A stretch of DNA of 64,000 nucleotides, from NCBI GenBank assembly GCA_021773175.1, contig JAJFKO010000024.1:1-64000 (forward strand), read 5' to 3'. The notes below the pieces were generated by a model. The model was not told the DNA's origin and did not search any database. It was given only the letters and a program-made list of their open reading frames with translations. The stretch comes from Gammaproteobacteria bacterium (GTDB lineage Bacteria > Pseudomonadota > Gammaproteobacteria > JAJFKO01). Made by a program: the position numbers and the translations under genes. Positions 17,530-27,612 of this stretch are shown one piece after another. Position 1 is the stretch's first letter, and each line of letters starts with the position of its first letter.

Positions 17530-18009
17530 TTATATGTGTTGCATATTTTCAAAATAGCAACTAAACCACTTTAATAAAGTTTCTTCACCTAAGTGTTCCG
17601 CAATATACTCTAATTGCAAACGAACATTATTTTCTAGATATTCATCTGCATGCTGACTTATTTTTTCTTTTTCTGCATCAGCCGTTGGTTGATGATGAAA
17701 ATATTTACCAAAATATTTTTCACCAAATGCCATATAGTCTTTGGTAAACAAAATAAAGGTGTGCCACATATCATCAATTTCTCGCATTTCATATTGCATA
17801 CCAATTTTAAGATATGCCGGATATTTATCCGGATAGCGTGCTTTATCTTGATTAAGTTTTTGCGTGACCCACATGTATTTCATTAGCTCATGAAACGCTT
17901 CTGTTGGGGTGAATTTGGAATTGGGATAATCATGTCTATATCGGGATAAGACATGTTCATTATGATATTCAAATAACTCATCTAACGACGGTTCAGTTGG
18001 AAGCTCCAC
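17530..18009 (-). CDS. Uncharacterised GRDP-like 'MWHTF' protein
   Basis: 159 aa from a GTG start, soluble, no signal peptide. The central block EIDDMWHTFILFTKDYMAFGEKYFG-KYFHHQP resembles bacterial proteins distantly related to the plant glycine-rich-domain (GRDP/DUF1399) family, in which a D-x-x-WHT motif is conserved. This resemblance is from memory and is moderate. The N-terminal half is Tyr-rich and helical, and the C-terminal half is acidic. It heads a minus-strand group with two small Cys peptides and a truncated copy of itself, suggesting it handles or binds those peptides. No catalytic motif was identified. Confidence 0.6.
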   Translation of the reverse strand: MELPTEPSLDELFEYHNEHVLSRYRHDYPNSKFTPTEAFHELMKYMWVTQKLNQDKARYPDKYPAYLKIGMQYEMREIDDMWHTFILFTKDYMAFGEKYFGKYFHHQPTADAEKEKISQHADEYLENNVRLQLEYIAEHLGEETLLKWFSCYFENMQHI

Positions 18010-18108
18010 TCTATTATCAATCCTTTGTAAACGTCAGCTATAGGTTTAGAGTAGTATATGTTCAGAAGTTGTCAAACCGAGATAAATCTAGAAAAAAAGC
18101 GCTTAACT

Positions 18109-19476
18109 TCAAAATGCTATCAGCTCTTCGCGAGTCATCTTTTCACGCTGTTCCAACGGCATGCAGTAAGTTTCTTTGACAAAATTCGCCATAATTAGAC
18201 CTAGAAATAAGAATACCGGCAACACCATTAGAGCAACTTGATAATCGGCAATGGAATAAAACGGTAGGCCATGAACATAGATTTTAGTTTTTCCCCAATG
18301 CCAATCCAGTAACGCGCCAATAATTGGCTGGAACACTGCCCCAATCAATACGGACGCCATGTTTGCAAAAGCGAGAGATGTTCCCGCGACTGAACGCGGA
18401 TTAATTTCTGACGATAAGGCATAAGAAATCACAACACCGGTATTGGTAAAGCCATATAGAAATAATAACAAGAATAATATAGGTATTGGCATATGCGGTA
18501 TGTAAATAATACCTAACATAATTAATAAACCAGACAAAGCTGAAATAAACATGACAGGTCGACGTCGTTGTATTAAATCTGAAAGCCAGCCAAACACAGG
18601 ACCACCCACAGCCCAACCAATAAAGATCAAACCAATACCTGTTGCGGCTTCAGGAGTAGTTAAACCATACTGTTGGTGAATAAAAGGCACACCCCATAGT
18701 TCTGCAAATGCGGCCGTTGGTCCATAAATAAATCCAACATAGAAAGCATTCATCCAACTCGCTCGATTCCCTAGAACCGTCACTAAGCCTTTTAACATAT
18801 GCCGACCACCAGACCATGTCTGCGGCGACAATGTTTTCGTATGATGTCGAGGAAAATCACGAACGATGAACCACACTAGTAAACCCAAAATAAAAAATAC
18901 TATTGCGATAACAACTAATGTTGAGCGCCAACCAATATGTTCAACGGCAATTGACATAGATGTGTCACCAATAGCAGCTCCCAGCATACCTAGCGCTTGA
19001 GTAAATCCAGCCAATAAACCAAATTTGCTTGCCGGAAACCAGTTGATAGCTAAGCGTAATGCACCAACAAATGCAAAAGAAGCCGAAAAACCAAGTAATA
19101 CTCGGCTTAATTCTGCTACCCATAAATGCCCTGCCGCTGCAAACATCAAACTACTCAAGGCACAACAAACACCACTTAAGGTTAATAATCGCCGAGAACC
19201 AAAACGATCAACTAACATCCCTACAGGTAATTGCATGATAATATATGGATAATAAAAGTAAGCCGATAAGTTTCCTAATTGAAAAGCATTAATATGAAAA
19301 TCAAGAGTCAAGTAGCGACTGCTAATGCTTGGAAATATTCGAGCAAAGTACTCAATAAAAAATAGAGATGCACCAAGCCCCCATATCAACCAGGGAAGCC
19401 AAGATTTTTCGCTATCTATAGATTGTGATTCTTCTTGTATATACGGTATATGTTCACTATTTGTTAAAGCTATCAT
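18109..19476 (-). CDS. Major facilitator superfamily transporter
   Basis: 455 aa with about 12 hydrophobic segments. The loop 2-3 MFS motif is visible as MLVDRFGSRRLLTLSG, and its second-half counterpart as GWLSDLIQRRRPVMFISA. The N-terminus is cytoplasmic and acidic (EESQSIDSEKSW) before the first membrane segment. It resembles uncharacterised MFS permeases common in Legionellales-type genomes; the substrate is not deducible. Its ATG immediately follows the lptG stop, so it is co-transcribed with lptF-lptG. Confidence 0.85.
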   Translation of the reverse strand: MIALTNSEHIPYIQEESQSIDSEKSWLPWLIWGLGASLFFIEYFARIFPSISSRYLTLDFHINAFQLGNLSAYFYYPYIIMQLPVGMLVDRFGSRRLLTLSGVCCALSSLMFAAAGHLWVAELSRVLLGFSASFAFVGALRLAINWFPASKFGLLAGFTQALGMLGAAIGDTSMSIAVEHIGWRSTLVVIAIVFFILGLLVWFIVRDFPRHHTKTLSPQTWSGGRHMLKGLVTVLGNRASWMNAFYVGFIYGPTAAFAELWGVPFIHQQYGLTTPEAATGIGLIFIGWAVGGPVFGWLSDLIQRRRPVMFISALSGLLIMLGIIYIPHMPIPILFLLLFLYGFTNTGVVISYALSSEINPRSVAGTSLAFANMASVLIGAVFQPIIGALLDWHWGKTKIYVHGLPFYSIADYQVALMVLPVFLFLGLIMANFVKETYCMPLEQREKMTREELIAF

Positions 19477-20553
19477 CTATTTTACTCGCCTTAGTAAAAA
19501 CATTGCCAACATAAAAAATAATAATGACGGCAGTACCGCAGCTAATAATGGCGACAATTGATAAACAATTGTTAAAGGCCCAAAAAACTGGTTAAGCAAA
19601 TAAAAACTAAACCCTACACCTATTGCAGAAATAATTCTTATACTCAGCGTCACTGAACGCAAAGGTCCAAAAATAAAAGGAATAGCCAATAACATCATGA
19701 CAATCGTCGCCAGCGGCTGACAAATACGCTGCCAGAAAGCCAATTGATAATTGCTCGCTCCTAAACCATTACGAACTCGGTATTTTATATACTTGTTTAG
19801 CGACGGTAAAGACAATTGATCTGGTTGGCTAATGCTAATTGAAAACATTTTAGGAAGTAAGGATACATGCCAGGGCAGAACACTTTGCGTAACAATTTTT
19901 ATGCCAGAAGTATGAATTAAGCTTTCATGTACATTATAAAGTTTCCAATCACCATCATGATATACAGCATAGTCAGCATGCAATGCTGACAATAGTTGAT
20001 GATTACCATTAAAGTGATAGTCAATGATTCCTGTTAAATGTCGATCCGTCATCACTCGCTGTACATGAATGAATTGCTCCGCATTACGCACCCAGACACC
20101 ATGACTTAGATGTAAGGCTTCCACTCCACTTTCAGCATTAACTTTATAGAGTGTCCCTTTTTCCATACTGATAGGACCAAGCCATTCGCCAACAGCTGTC
20201 ACCAAAATAATTAATATAATAGCCGCTTTTAAAATAGCACTAACGATTTGTGAGATGGACATTCCAGAAACTCGCATAACAATAAGCTCACTATGCGATG
20301 CTAAGCTACCTAAACCAATCACTGCACCAAGCAATGCCACCATTGGAAACAACGTATAAGCAGTTTGCGGCAGACTATATATAACATATATAAAAGCTTG
20401 CAATGTTCCATAGCCACCTGTCCCTATTTCATGTAATTGCCCAAGAAACAAAATAAACATTTCCAGCCCAACAACAATCAGCGTCACCAACAAGATTGTT
20501 AGAAAAATACGCTTAGTAATGTAACGCTGTAATATATACCCGAAACGATTCAT
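19477..20553 (-). CDS. lptG: LPS export ABC transporter permease LptG
   Basis: 358 aa, three N-terminal and three C-terminal membrane segments around a periplasmic beta-jellyroll, the LptF/LptG architecture. Landmarks are FGYILQRYITKRIFLTILLV, ASHSELIVMRVSGMSISQI (coupling helix that meets LptB) and ATIVMMLLAIPFIFGPLRS. With LptF and LptB it drives LPS from the inner membrane to the LptC-A-D bridge. The start is 12 bp after the lptF stop. Confidence 0.95.
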   Translation of the reverse strand: MNRFGYILQRYITKRIFLTILLVTLIVVGLEMFILFLGQLHEIGTGGYGTLQAFIYVIYSLPQTAYTLFPMVALLGAVIGLGSLASHSELIVMRVSGMSISQIVSAILKAAIILIILVTAVGEWLGPISMEKGTLYKVNAESGVEALHLSHGVWVRNAEQFIHVQRVMTDRHLTGIIDYHFNGNHQLLSALHADYAVYHDGDWKLYNVHESLIHTSGIKIVTQSVLPWHVSLLPKMFSISISQPDQLSLPSLNKYIKYRVRNGLGASNYQLAFWQRICQPLATIVMMLLAIPFIFGPLRSVTLSIRIISAIGVGFSFYLLNQFFGPLTIVYQLSPLLAAVLPSLLFFMLAMFLLRRVK

Positions 20554-20565
20554 TTTTAGATTTTC

Positions 20566-21735
20566 TCACTTATTATTTTTTACTAGGCGTCTTGACGCTA
20601 TTCTGGTTTTAAATTGTTTTTTCCAAAAATCTAGTTTGCTATCTAAAGTCCAAATAATAATAGCTAGTATCAGTAATGTACCGTGAACCCACCACATTCC
20701 AATCCATGCAGGAATTTCGTCATACTTAACCCATGAACGTGCCACAAACAGCAAGTTCGCATAAACAATATAAATTAAGATAGCCGGTACAAATTTCGCA
20801 AACTTACCTTGGCGCGGATTAACGCGCGCCAAGGGCACAGCCAAAAATGCTAATAATAATACTGATAAGGGTACCGAGATACGCCATTGAAGCACTGATT
20901 CAGCCCGGATATCATTTGCTTTCGCATGCAGTAATTGCCACGTTGATTTCGCATCAGAATCATGTGCTGTCACTATTTTTCGTTTCGGGAGATGAATAAA
21001 ATATTTCTGAAAATGGATAATCCTAAATTTTGCACTACCAGGCTTTCCAAAATAGCGATAGCCATTTTGCAAAACGAGCATATCCTCTCCATTCGCTAAT
21101 ACTTGTTGATAGGCTTTATTCGCAACCAGCATTTGCCAAGTAGCAGCATTGGCTTTCACATTAAGCGGAGGTTTCTTTCCTCGATGTTGAACTAAAATTT
21201 CGCGCGCCATAAAAATATCATCTGCAGCATGAGACTTTTGCGATAAACCTTTTACATAGAATACGGCATGTTGTTTTGGGATAGCTCGAAAACGACCAGG
21301 AATAATCGTTTTTAATAACGCCGCCTTACCATCATGCTTAAAAATATGATCACGGCCCGCCATAATATTGGGATTAAACCATAAGGTTAGAACAGCAACA
21401 ATCGCAGCAACGACGAAGGCTAGCTTCATTGTCGCCCATAACAATTGGCCACGACTCACACCACTAGCGGCCAATATTGTCATTTCATTATCAGCATGCA
21501 GTCTGCCATGAACCAGCAAAATACCGAGATATAAACCCAGGGGTAACAGTAAAGCTAGCAAAACGGGAACTTCTAATAGCAATAGTTGCAACACAACACC
21601 ACCTGCTAGCAGACCATCCGCAGCTTGGCTCAAATAATGAACAAATTCATTGCAGAGAAAAACCAGCAACACAATGATGGTCACCACCGCCATCATGGTT
21701 ATTACTTCTTTATGTAGATAACGAAATACAATCAC
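20566..21735 (-). CDS. lptF: LPS export ABC transporter permease LptF
   Basis: 389 aa from a GTG start (MIVFRYLHKEVITMM), the usual N-terminus of LptF. The coupling helix reads ADNEMTILAASGVSRGQL, and the second membrane bundle holds VPLARVNPRQGKFAKF. The C-terminal tail is basic. It is divergent from pepA, as in most gammaproteobacteria, with about 410 bp of intergenic space occupied by MITE-like repeats. Confidence 0.95.
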   Translation of the reverse strand: MIVFRYLHKEVITMMAVVTIIVLLVFLCNEFVHYLSQAADGLLAGGVVLQLLLLEVPVLLALLLPLGLYLGILLVHGRLHADNEMTILAASGVSRGQLLWATMKLAFVVAAIVAVLTLWFNPNIMAGRDHIFKHDGKAALLKTIIPGRFRAIPKQHAVFYVKGLSQKSHAADDIFMAREILVQHRGKKPPLNVKANAATWQMLVANKAYQQVLANGEDMLVLQNGYRYFGKPGSAKFRIIHFQKYFIHLPKRKIVTAHDSDAKSTWQLLHAKANDIRAESVLQWRISVPLSVLLLAFLAVPLARVNPRQGKFAKFVPAILIYIVYANLLFVARSWVKYDEIPAWIGMWWVHGTLLILAIIIWTLDSKLDFWKKQFKTRIASRRLVKNNK

Positions 21736-21803
21736 GTTAGGATCACTTGTTTATTTTTAGCACAAAATATAACTTGGCACCTTTGTACCTAGCAAAGCTT
21801 TAT

Positions 21804-21877
21804 CAGGACTGACAATAAACAACCAAGGTCGAGACAACCTGTTTAACTAAAGAGGTTGGTGTTTAACGTAAGTCCTG
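21804..21877. repeat. Short copy of the CAGGACTTACG-ended palindromic element
   Basis: It begins CAGGACTGACAATAAAC and ends TTTAACGTAAGTCCTG, and includes CCAAGGTCGAG as in the long copy. The centre is deleted relative to 21988-22112. It has no coding capacity. Confidence 0.7.
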
Positions 21878-21987
21878 TTTATGGTATCGTTTTGGCTTTT
21901 CAAAAAGGGCTAACTATAGCGTAAATCATGACAAAAAAGAAATGATTGTTTAATTTTTTTGCGATTTTTTAACGAGAACTAAACAAA

Positions 21988-22112
21988 CAGGACTTACGAT
22001 AAATGCCAAGGTCGAGGCAATTATGTTGTCAAAATAGCCGATAGTATACACAATACGTGAGGCTTTTTGACAATATAATTAACAAAGAGATTGGCGTTTA
22101 GCATAAGTCCTG
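21988..22112. repeat. MITE-like palindromic element, long copy A
   Basis: 125 bp, an imperfect palindrome over its whole length. The 22-bp ends (CAGGACTTACG... and ...GCATAAGTCCTG) pair with three mismatches, and inner arms AATTATGTTGTCAAAA / TTTTTGACAATATAATT also pair. A second long copy lies at 41005-41145. Its right end reaches to within 36 bp of the probable pepA start. Confidence 0.85.
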
Positions 22113-22147
22113 ACAAAGTTCTCATTACCATAAGAAGAGAATATCCT

Positions 22148-23632
22148 TTGAATATAAAAATAACCAATAAAGACCTGAAGGCTAGCAATTTTCAATGTGC
22201 CATAATCGGCATTTACGAAGACCATAGTCTCTCAAGCAGTGCTAAACAACTTGATAAAGCAACATCCGGGCACGTAAAAGATATTTTGCAACGCGATATT
22301 TTTAGCGCTAAAGCGGGGGAATGTTTATTTCTAGCCAGCCTGCCAAAGTTAAAAAATGAAAGCGCTATTATCGTCGGTTGTGGTAAGAAGAATGAATTAA
22401 CAGCAAAAGTCTTCCGTCAAATTATCACTGCGGTAAGCAAAGCATTAAAACAATATAAGATTAGCAATGCACATTGTTACTTAACCGAGTTAGGTGTTAA
22501 AGATTGTGATAGTCATTGGCAAGTTCGCCAGCTTGTTGGCATTATTGAACATCATCGTTATGAAATTAATGCTCAGCGTAAAGCAACATCTAAAAAGAAA
22601 TCAAGCAATACGACACTAACCCTTTATAGCGATGACACGAAGACTAGCAAGCAGGCAAAGCAAGCGATTAGAGAAGCACAAGCCATTGCCAATGGCGAAA
22701 ATTTAAGTCGTGATTTAGGTAATCTGCCAAGTAACATCTGCACTCCAAGCTATATGGCGAAGATAGCAAAACAAGTTGCAAAAAAATATCCGAATGTAAC
22801 ATGCCAAGTTTTATCTGAGAGTGAAATGCGTAAGCTCGGCATGAATGTATTGCTTGCTGTGAGCCAAGGTGCAAAAGAAGAAGCAAAATTAGTCGTCATA
22901 AAATATAATGGTGCCAGCAAAAGTAAAGCACCCTATGTTTTAGCCGGTAAAGGCGTAACCTTTGATACTGGAGGTATTTCATTAAAGTCTAATGCTGGTA
23001 TGCAAGAAATGAAATATGACATGTGCGGTGCAGCAACAGCTCTTGGTAGTATTCAAGCCGCAGCCGAGTTAGAACTACCTTTAAATGTTTATGCTGTTTT
23101 AGCGTGTTCTGAAAATATGCCTGGAGATAATGCGGTAAAACCAACTGATGTTATTACAAGCATGTCAGGGCAAACCGTCGAGATTTTAAATACCGACGCT
23201 GAAGGTCGTCTTGTTGTTAGTGATGCGTTAACCTACTGTGAACGTTTTAAACCAGAACTCGTCATTGATCTCGGCACTTATACTGGCGCTTGTATGGTTG
23301 CTTTAGGATCCTACGTATCAGGTCTGATGACCAACGATGAAGAGCTCGCGACAGAATTAACTAATGCTGGAAATTACACTTGGGATAGAGTCTGGCGCTT
23401 ACCATTATGGGAAGAGTACGATAAAGAACTTGATAGTGAGTTTGCTGACATGAAAAATATCGCAGGCCGTTGGGGTGGCGCTATTATTGCAGGCTGTTTT
23501 CTCAGTCGCTTTGCTAAAAATTTCCGCTGGGCTCATCTTGATATGGCAGGACCTAGTGCCAATTCGAAAGGTGGAGCGACGGGTAGACCCGTTCCTCTAT
23601 TAACACAATTTTTAATTAACCAAGTACGCTAA
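22148..23632 (+). CDS. pepA: Leucyl aminopeptidase (PepA)
   Basis: About 494 aa from a TTG at 22148, preceded by AGAAGAG seven nt upstream. An in-frame TTG at 22091 would start inside a repeat element and adds an atypical leader. M17 family signatures are KGVTFDTGGISLKSNAGM, the metal-site segment YDMCGAATALG and the signature NTDAEGRLV. The N-terminal domain is less conserved. It hydrolyses N-terminal Leu and similar residues; in E. coli it also binds DNA. It heads the conserved pepA-holC-valS order. Confidence 0.95.
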   Translation: MNIKITNKDLKASNFQCAIIGIYEDHSLSSSAKQLDKATSGHVKDILQRDIFSAKAGECLFLASLPKLKNESAIIVGCGKKNELTAKVFRQIITAVSKALKQYKISNAHCYLTELGVKDCDSHWQVRQLVGIIEHHRYEINAQRKATSKKKSSNTTLTLYSDDTKTSKQAKQAIREAQAIANGENLSRDLGNLPSNICTPSYMAKIAKQVAKKYPNVTCQVLSESEMRKLGMNVLLAVSQGAKEEAKLVVIKYNGASKSKAPYVLAGKGVTFDTGGISLKSNAGMQEMKYDMCGAATALGSIQAAAELELPLNVYAVLACSENMPGDNAVKPTDVITSMSGQTVEILNTDAEGRLVVSDALTYCERFKPELVIDLGTYTGACMVALGSYVSGLMTNDEELATELTNAGNYTWDRVWRLPLWEEYDKELDSEFADMKNIAGRWGGAIIAGCFLSRFAKNFRWAHLDMAGPSANSKGGATGRPVPLLTQFLINQVR

Positions 23633-23640
23633 GTATAAAG

Positions 23641-24072
23641 ATGCCAAAAGTTGATTTTTACATTCTTGAAAATATGCCAGCAGCCGGTCGCTGGCATTTT
23701 GCCTGTCGCTTATTAGAAAAGATTCATCATCAAAAGCAACAAATCTATGTTCATACTGAAAATGAACAGGATGGTAATAATCTTGATCAGTTACTATGGA
23801 GCTTTAGTGATACAAGTTTCATTCCTCACTGCTTAATTAATCAATATTCCAGCACACTCGCTGCAATTCAGATCGGTCATATTGAGAACCCAGACATCCC
23901 CCATCAAGAAATATTATTGAATCTACACACGACGATACCTAACTGGCATAAAAACTTTACGCGTATATTAGAAATCGTTCCCAATGATGACATTCTTAAG
24001 CAACATATGCGTGCCCATTATAAGCACTACGCTCAGTTAGGTTATGATTTAAGCGTCCATAAAATTTCATAG
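23641..24072 (+). CDS. holC: DNA polymerase III chi subunit
   Basis: 143 aa, starting VDFYILENMPAAGRWHFACRLLEKI, the conserved HolC opening, followed by IYVHTENEQDGNNLDQLLWSF and FIPHCLI. HolC links the clamp loader to SSB. It starts 8 bp after pepA and is followed by valS, the standard gammaproteobacterial arrangement, which supports the call despite low family conservation. Confidence 0.92.
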   Translation: MPKVDFYILENMPAAGRWHFACRLLEKIHHQKQQIYVHTENEQDGNNLDQLLWSFSDTSFIPHCLINQYSSTLAAIQIGHIENPDIPHQEILLNLHTTIPNWHKNFTRILEIVPNDDILKQHMRAHYKHYAQLGYDLSVHKIS

Positions 24073-24157
24073 GTTTCATCATCTTGCAATGCAGGAAGTT
24101 ATCGAATAGAGTATGCCCATACTTTTTTCATATACTCTATAGACAGGCAAGCGAATC

Positions 24158-26920
24158 ATGCAAAAAACCTACGACCCAAAAGAACTCGAACAAGAGATTT
24201 ATCAAACCTGGGAAAATAGCCATTGTTTTAAAGCCAGTGGCAAAGGCAAACCTTATAGTATTGTTATTCCACCACCCAATATTACGGGTACTCTACACAT
24301 GGGGCATGGTTTTCAATACAGCTTGATGGATGCCCTCATTCGTTATCACAGAATGCAAGGCTTCAATACTTTATGGCAAGTCGGTAGTGATCATGCGGGC
24401 ATCTCCACACAAATGGTGGTTGAACGTGAACTCGGTAAACAAGATATTCGTCGTCATGACTTAGGCCGCGACAAATTCATCGAGAAAGTTTGGGAATGGC
24501 GTGAACAATCCGGCAATACAATTACTCAACAAATGCGTCGCATGGGTTGTTCCGTTGATTGGGAACGCGAACGCTTCACAATGGATGAAGGCCTTTCAAA
24601 TGCAGTATCTGATGTATTTATTAAGCTCTATGATGAGGGATTAATTTATCGTGGCAAACGTTTAGTTAACTGGGATCCAAAATTTCAAACAGCTATTTCT
24701 GATGTTGAAGTTTTATCTAACGAAGAAGATGGCTTCATGTGGCATTTCAGTTATCCATTAAGTGATGGTAGCGGTCATATGACCATTGCAACGACTCGAC
24801 CTGAAACTATGCTTGGCGATAGTGCTGTTGCCGTGCACCCTGAAGATGAGCGCTATAAAAACTTAATTGGCAAAACCTTGCAGCTACCACTTTGTGATCG
24901 TGAAATTCCTATTATTGCTGACGACTATGTTGATCCAGAGTTTGGTACTGGTTGCGTTAAAATCACACCGGCACATGATTTTAATGATCATGAAGTCGGA
25001 AAACGTCATGACCTACCCCTCATTAATATTCTCAATCCAGATGCAACATTAAATGATGATGTACCAGGGTCTTATCGTGGTCTCGATCGATTTGTTGCGC
25101 GTAAAAAGATTGTTACAGACTTAAAAGAACTTGGATTACTGGCTAAAATTGATGATCATAAACTCATGGTGCCGCGAGGCGATCGTTCTAATGAGATTAT
25201 TGAACCATACATGACTGATCAATGGTTTGTGAATGCTAAAGAGTTAGCGCAACCTGCTATTCGTGCCGTTGAGGAAGGTAAAATTAAATTTGTTCCCGAG
25301 AATTGGAGTAAAACCTACTATCAATGGATGTATAACATCGAAGATTGGTGTATCAGCCGACAACTTTGGTGGGGTCATCGTATTCCTGCTTGGTACGACG
25401 ATAACAATAATATTTATGTTGGAGAAGATGAAGCCGCTGTCCGTGAAAAATATCAGTTGTCTCCAGACTTGCAACTACATCAAGATAGTGATGTTTTAGA
25501 TACATGGTTTTCTTCTGGTTTATGGCCGTTCTCAACATTAGGTTGGCCGGAAGCAACTGCAGAGTTTAAAGAACTCTACCCTACCAGTGTTTTAGTTACT
25601 GGTTTCGATATTATTTTTTATTGGGTCGCGCGTATGATTATGTTCGGCTTGAAGTTTACTGGCGAAGTTCCATTTCATGAAGTCTATGTTACCGGTTTAA
25701 TTCGTGACGCTGAAGGTCAAAAGATGTCAAAGACCAAAGGTAACGTCCTTGACCCTATTGATTTGATCGATGGTGTTGATTTAGAAACGCTTATTCAGAA
25801 ACGCACTGCCGGACTCATGCAATTACATATGCACGATAAAATCATCAAAGCCACTAAGAAACAATTTCCAGAAGGTATTAATTCTTATGGTACGGATGCC
25901 TTACGTTTTACTTATTGTGCGCTTGCCTCTACTGGCCGTAATGTGCGCTTTGATATTAATCGCATCGAAGGCTACCGCAACTTTTGTAATAAATTATGGA
26001 ATGCTGCACGTTATGTATTAATGAATACCGAAGATAAAGATAATGGCGTTAATGCTAAGAATATCAACTTTAGTCTGGCTGATCGCTGGATTAATTCACG
26101 ACTACAACAAACAGTTAATGAAGTTCATCGACATTTCAAGCAATACCGTTTCGATTTAATTGCAAATTGTATCTATGACTTTATTTGGCATGCCTACTGT
26201 GATTGGTATTTAGAATTATCGAAACCCGTATTAACCGGCAATGCTGATGAGGCAACACAACGCGGTAATCGTTATACTTTATTAGCAGTATTAGAAAGCA
26301 CATTAAAATTACTACATCCACTCATGCCATTTATTACTGAAGCTATCTGGCAACAAGTCGCACCATTACTAGAAAAACCTGGCGATACGATTATGTTGCA
26401 AAGCTATCCAGAAGCGAGCCAAGAAAACATTGATGATAAAGCTGAAACAGAAATGGCGTGGCTACAACAAGTCATCACAGGAATTAGAACGATTCGTAGC
26501 GAAATGAATATTTCACCCGCTAAAACCGTGCCGTTGTTATTACACAAATGGCAAGACAGTGATAAGCAGCTATTTGAAACACATCGTGACTACCTCATGG
26601 CATTGGCAAAAGTTGAAAATATTGAGTTACTCGCGACTGATGCAGATTTACCTCCTGCTGCGACAGCACTCGTTGGTGAATTAGAATTACTAATCCCAAT
26701 GGCAGGACTTATTGATAAAGATGCAGAAGTACAGCGCCTTGATAAAGAAATTGAAAAAATACAAAAAGACTTAACCAAGTGTGAGGCAAAACTACAAAAT
26801 CCAAAGTTTGTGGATAAAGCCCCTGCTGATGTTGTTGCTCAAGAACGCGAACGTGTTGCAGACTTTCAAAAAGCAATTAGTAAATTACAAGAGCGTGCTG
26901 AACAAATGAGAATACTATAA
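24158..26920 (+). CDS. valS: Valyl-tRNA synthetase
   Basis: 920 aa. The class I HIGH motif appears as HMGH at 47-50 ([15 protein letters not shown]), and KMSKT lies at 522-526. The editing domain carries [17 protein letters not shown], and [17 protein letters not shown] is characteristic of ValRS. The C-terminal coiled-coil arm ([15 protein letters not shown]...[15 protein letters not shown]) is intact. Third gene of pepA-holC-valS. A probable terminator lies about 195 bp beyond the stop. Confidence 0.98.
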   Translation: MQKTYDPKELEQEIYQTWENSHCFKASGKGKPYSIVIPPPNITGTLHMGHGFQYSLMDALIRYHRMQGFNTLWQVGSDHAGISTQMVVERELGKQDIRRHDLGRDKFIEKVWEWREQSGNTITQQMRRMGCSVDWERERFTMDEGLSNAVSDVFIKLYDEGLIYRGKRLVNWDPKFQTAISDVEVLSNEEDGFMWHFSYPLSDGSGHMTIATTRPETMLGDSAVAVHPEDERYKNLIGKTLQLPLCDREIPIIADDYVDPEFGTGCVKITPAHDFNDHEVGKRHDLPLINILNPDATLNDDVPGSYRGLDRFVARKKIVTDLKELGLLAKIDDHKLMVPRGDRSNEIIEPYMTDQWFVNAKELAQPAIRAVEEGKIKFVPENWSKTYYQWMYNIEDWCISRQLWWGHRIPAWYDDNNNIYVGEDEAAVREKYQLSPDLQLHQDSDVLDTWFSSGLWPFSTLGWPEATAEFKELYPTSVLVTGFDIIFYWVARMIMFGLKFTGEVPFHEVYVTGLIRDAEGQKMSKTKGNVLDPIDLIDGVDLETLIQKRTAGLMQLHMHDKIIKATKKQFPEGINSYGTDALRFTYCALASTGRNVRFDINRIEGYRNFCNKLWNAARYVLMNTEDKDNGVNAKNINFSLADRWINSRLQQTVNEVHRHFKQYRFDLIANCIYDFIWHAYCDWYLELSKPVLTGNADEATQRGNRYTLLAVLESTLKLLHPLMPFITEAIWQQVAPLLEKPGDTIMLQSYPEASQENIDDKAETEMAWLQQVITGIRTIRSEMNISPAKTVPLLLHKWQDSDKQLFETHRDYLMALAKVENIELLATDADLPPAATALVGELELLIPMAGLIDKDAEVQRLDKEIEKIQKDLTKCEAKLQNPKFVDKAPADVVAQERERVADFQKAISKLQERAEQMRIL

Positions 26921-26926
26921 GCTGGT

Positions 26927-27118
26927 ATGAAAAACTCGGTTGGCTATTGCTCAGTTACATTGAAAGACCCACATGATAATATTGATTATCCCATGCATGT
27001 TATGTATCCATGTGCCGCAACTGAACATGATGAGCAGCTTGGAGCATTCACTTTAAACCTTGCTAAAAATGCCAAATTGAAAAGTGGTATTTATCCGCTA
27101 GTCATTTTTATGCATAAA
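26927..27118 (+). pseudogene. Remnant of an alpha/beta-hydrolase (dienelactone hydrolase-like) gene
   Basis: About 64 codons start 6 bp after valS and read MKNSVGYCSVTLKDPHDN...YPMHVMYPCAATE...LKSGIYPLVIFMH. This is the usual N-terminus of secreted or cytosolic dienelactone-hydrolase/PAF-acetylhydrolase-like proteins (VGF..LTL.D......VWYP, G.YPLVVFSH). Similarity stops just where the oxyanion-hole strand would continue, and a hairpin terminator follows. The frame runs on to 27241 but antisense to the VOC gene. The rest of the gene is lost. Confidence 0.5.
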
Positions 27119-27140
27119 ACGCAAATAGCGTTTGCGTTTT
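27116..27140. terminator. Hairpin terminator between valS and the VOC gene
   Basis: AAAACGCAAA (27116-27125), 5-nt loop, TTTGCGTTTT (27131-27140) followed by one more T. A-rich and T-rich flanks on both sides make it a plausible bidirectional intrinsic terminator for valS (+) and the convergent VOC gene (-). Confidence 0.7.
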
Positions 27141-27183
27141 TCGACAACCAACTCTATCTGGTTGATTCATATAGATTTACCCA

Positions 27184-27612
27184 CTACTCTTCAGCAACTT
27201 GTTTGACTTGCTTAGCACCAAAGATGGCATCAGCATCATGATAAAGTTTAAATTCTAATAAGTTGTTGCTCGGGTCAATTAAGAAAAATGTATCATGTTC
27301 CGTTGCCTTACCTGGTGAACGAACCATAGGTTCACGAAAGAATTTCAGATTGTGCTGCTTAGCTCTATTAATGCAATTATCCCAATCAGCCTTGCTATCA
27401 AAGATCAAACCAAAATGTCGAGGAGAAATCTTCTCAGGATAAGGCTCAACATCATCTGTTTGATGTACAACTAATTGGTTATTACCAAAATTCAAAACTA
27501 AAGTATGCTCTGATTCACGGTCTAGCTCACAACCTAAACCATCAACATAGAATTGCTTGCAAGCCTCAAGATCATGACTCGGTATAGCGATGTGGCAGAT
27601 TGTACTTTGCAT
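27184..27612 (-). CDS. Glyoxalase/VOC-superfamily protein
   Basis: 142 aa. The opening ICHIAIPSHDLEACKQFYVDGLGCEL, the middle PRHFGLIF and the late FFLIDPSNNLLEFKLYHD give the two beta-alpha-beta-beta-beta modules of a vicinal-oxygen-chelate protein, with His, His and Glu candidates for the metal site. It resembles uncharacterised VOC proteins that often carry an EF..Y ending. Enzymatic role unknown (lyase, dioxygenase or resistance protein are all possible). Monocistronic and convergent with valS. Confidence 0.85.
   Translation of the reverse strand: MQSTICHIAIPSHDLEACKQFYVDGLGCELDRESEHTLVLNFGNNQLVVHQTDDVEPYPEKISPRHFGLIFDSKADWDNCINRAKQHNLKFFREPMVRSPGKATEHDTFFLIDPSNNLLEFKLYHDADAIFGAKQVKQVAEE

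Larger units (their letters stand above)
21736..22147. other. lptF-pepA divergent intergenic region
   Basis: 412 bp that must hold both promoters. Most of it is occupied by one short (21804-21877) and one long (21988-22112) copy of a palindromic CAGGACTTACG-ended element. The 110 bp between them is T-rich, with no clear gene. Confidence 0.7.
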
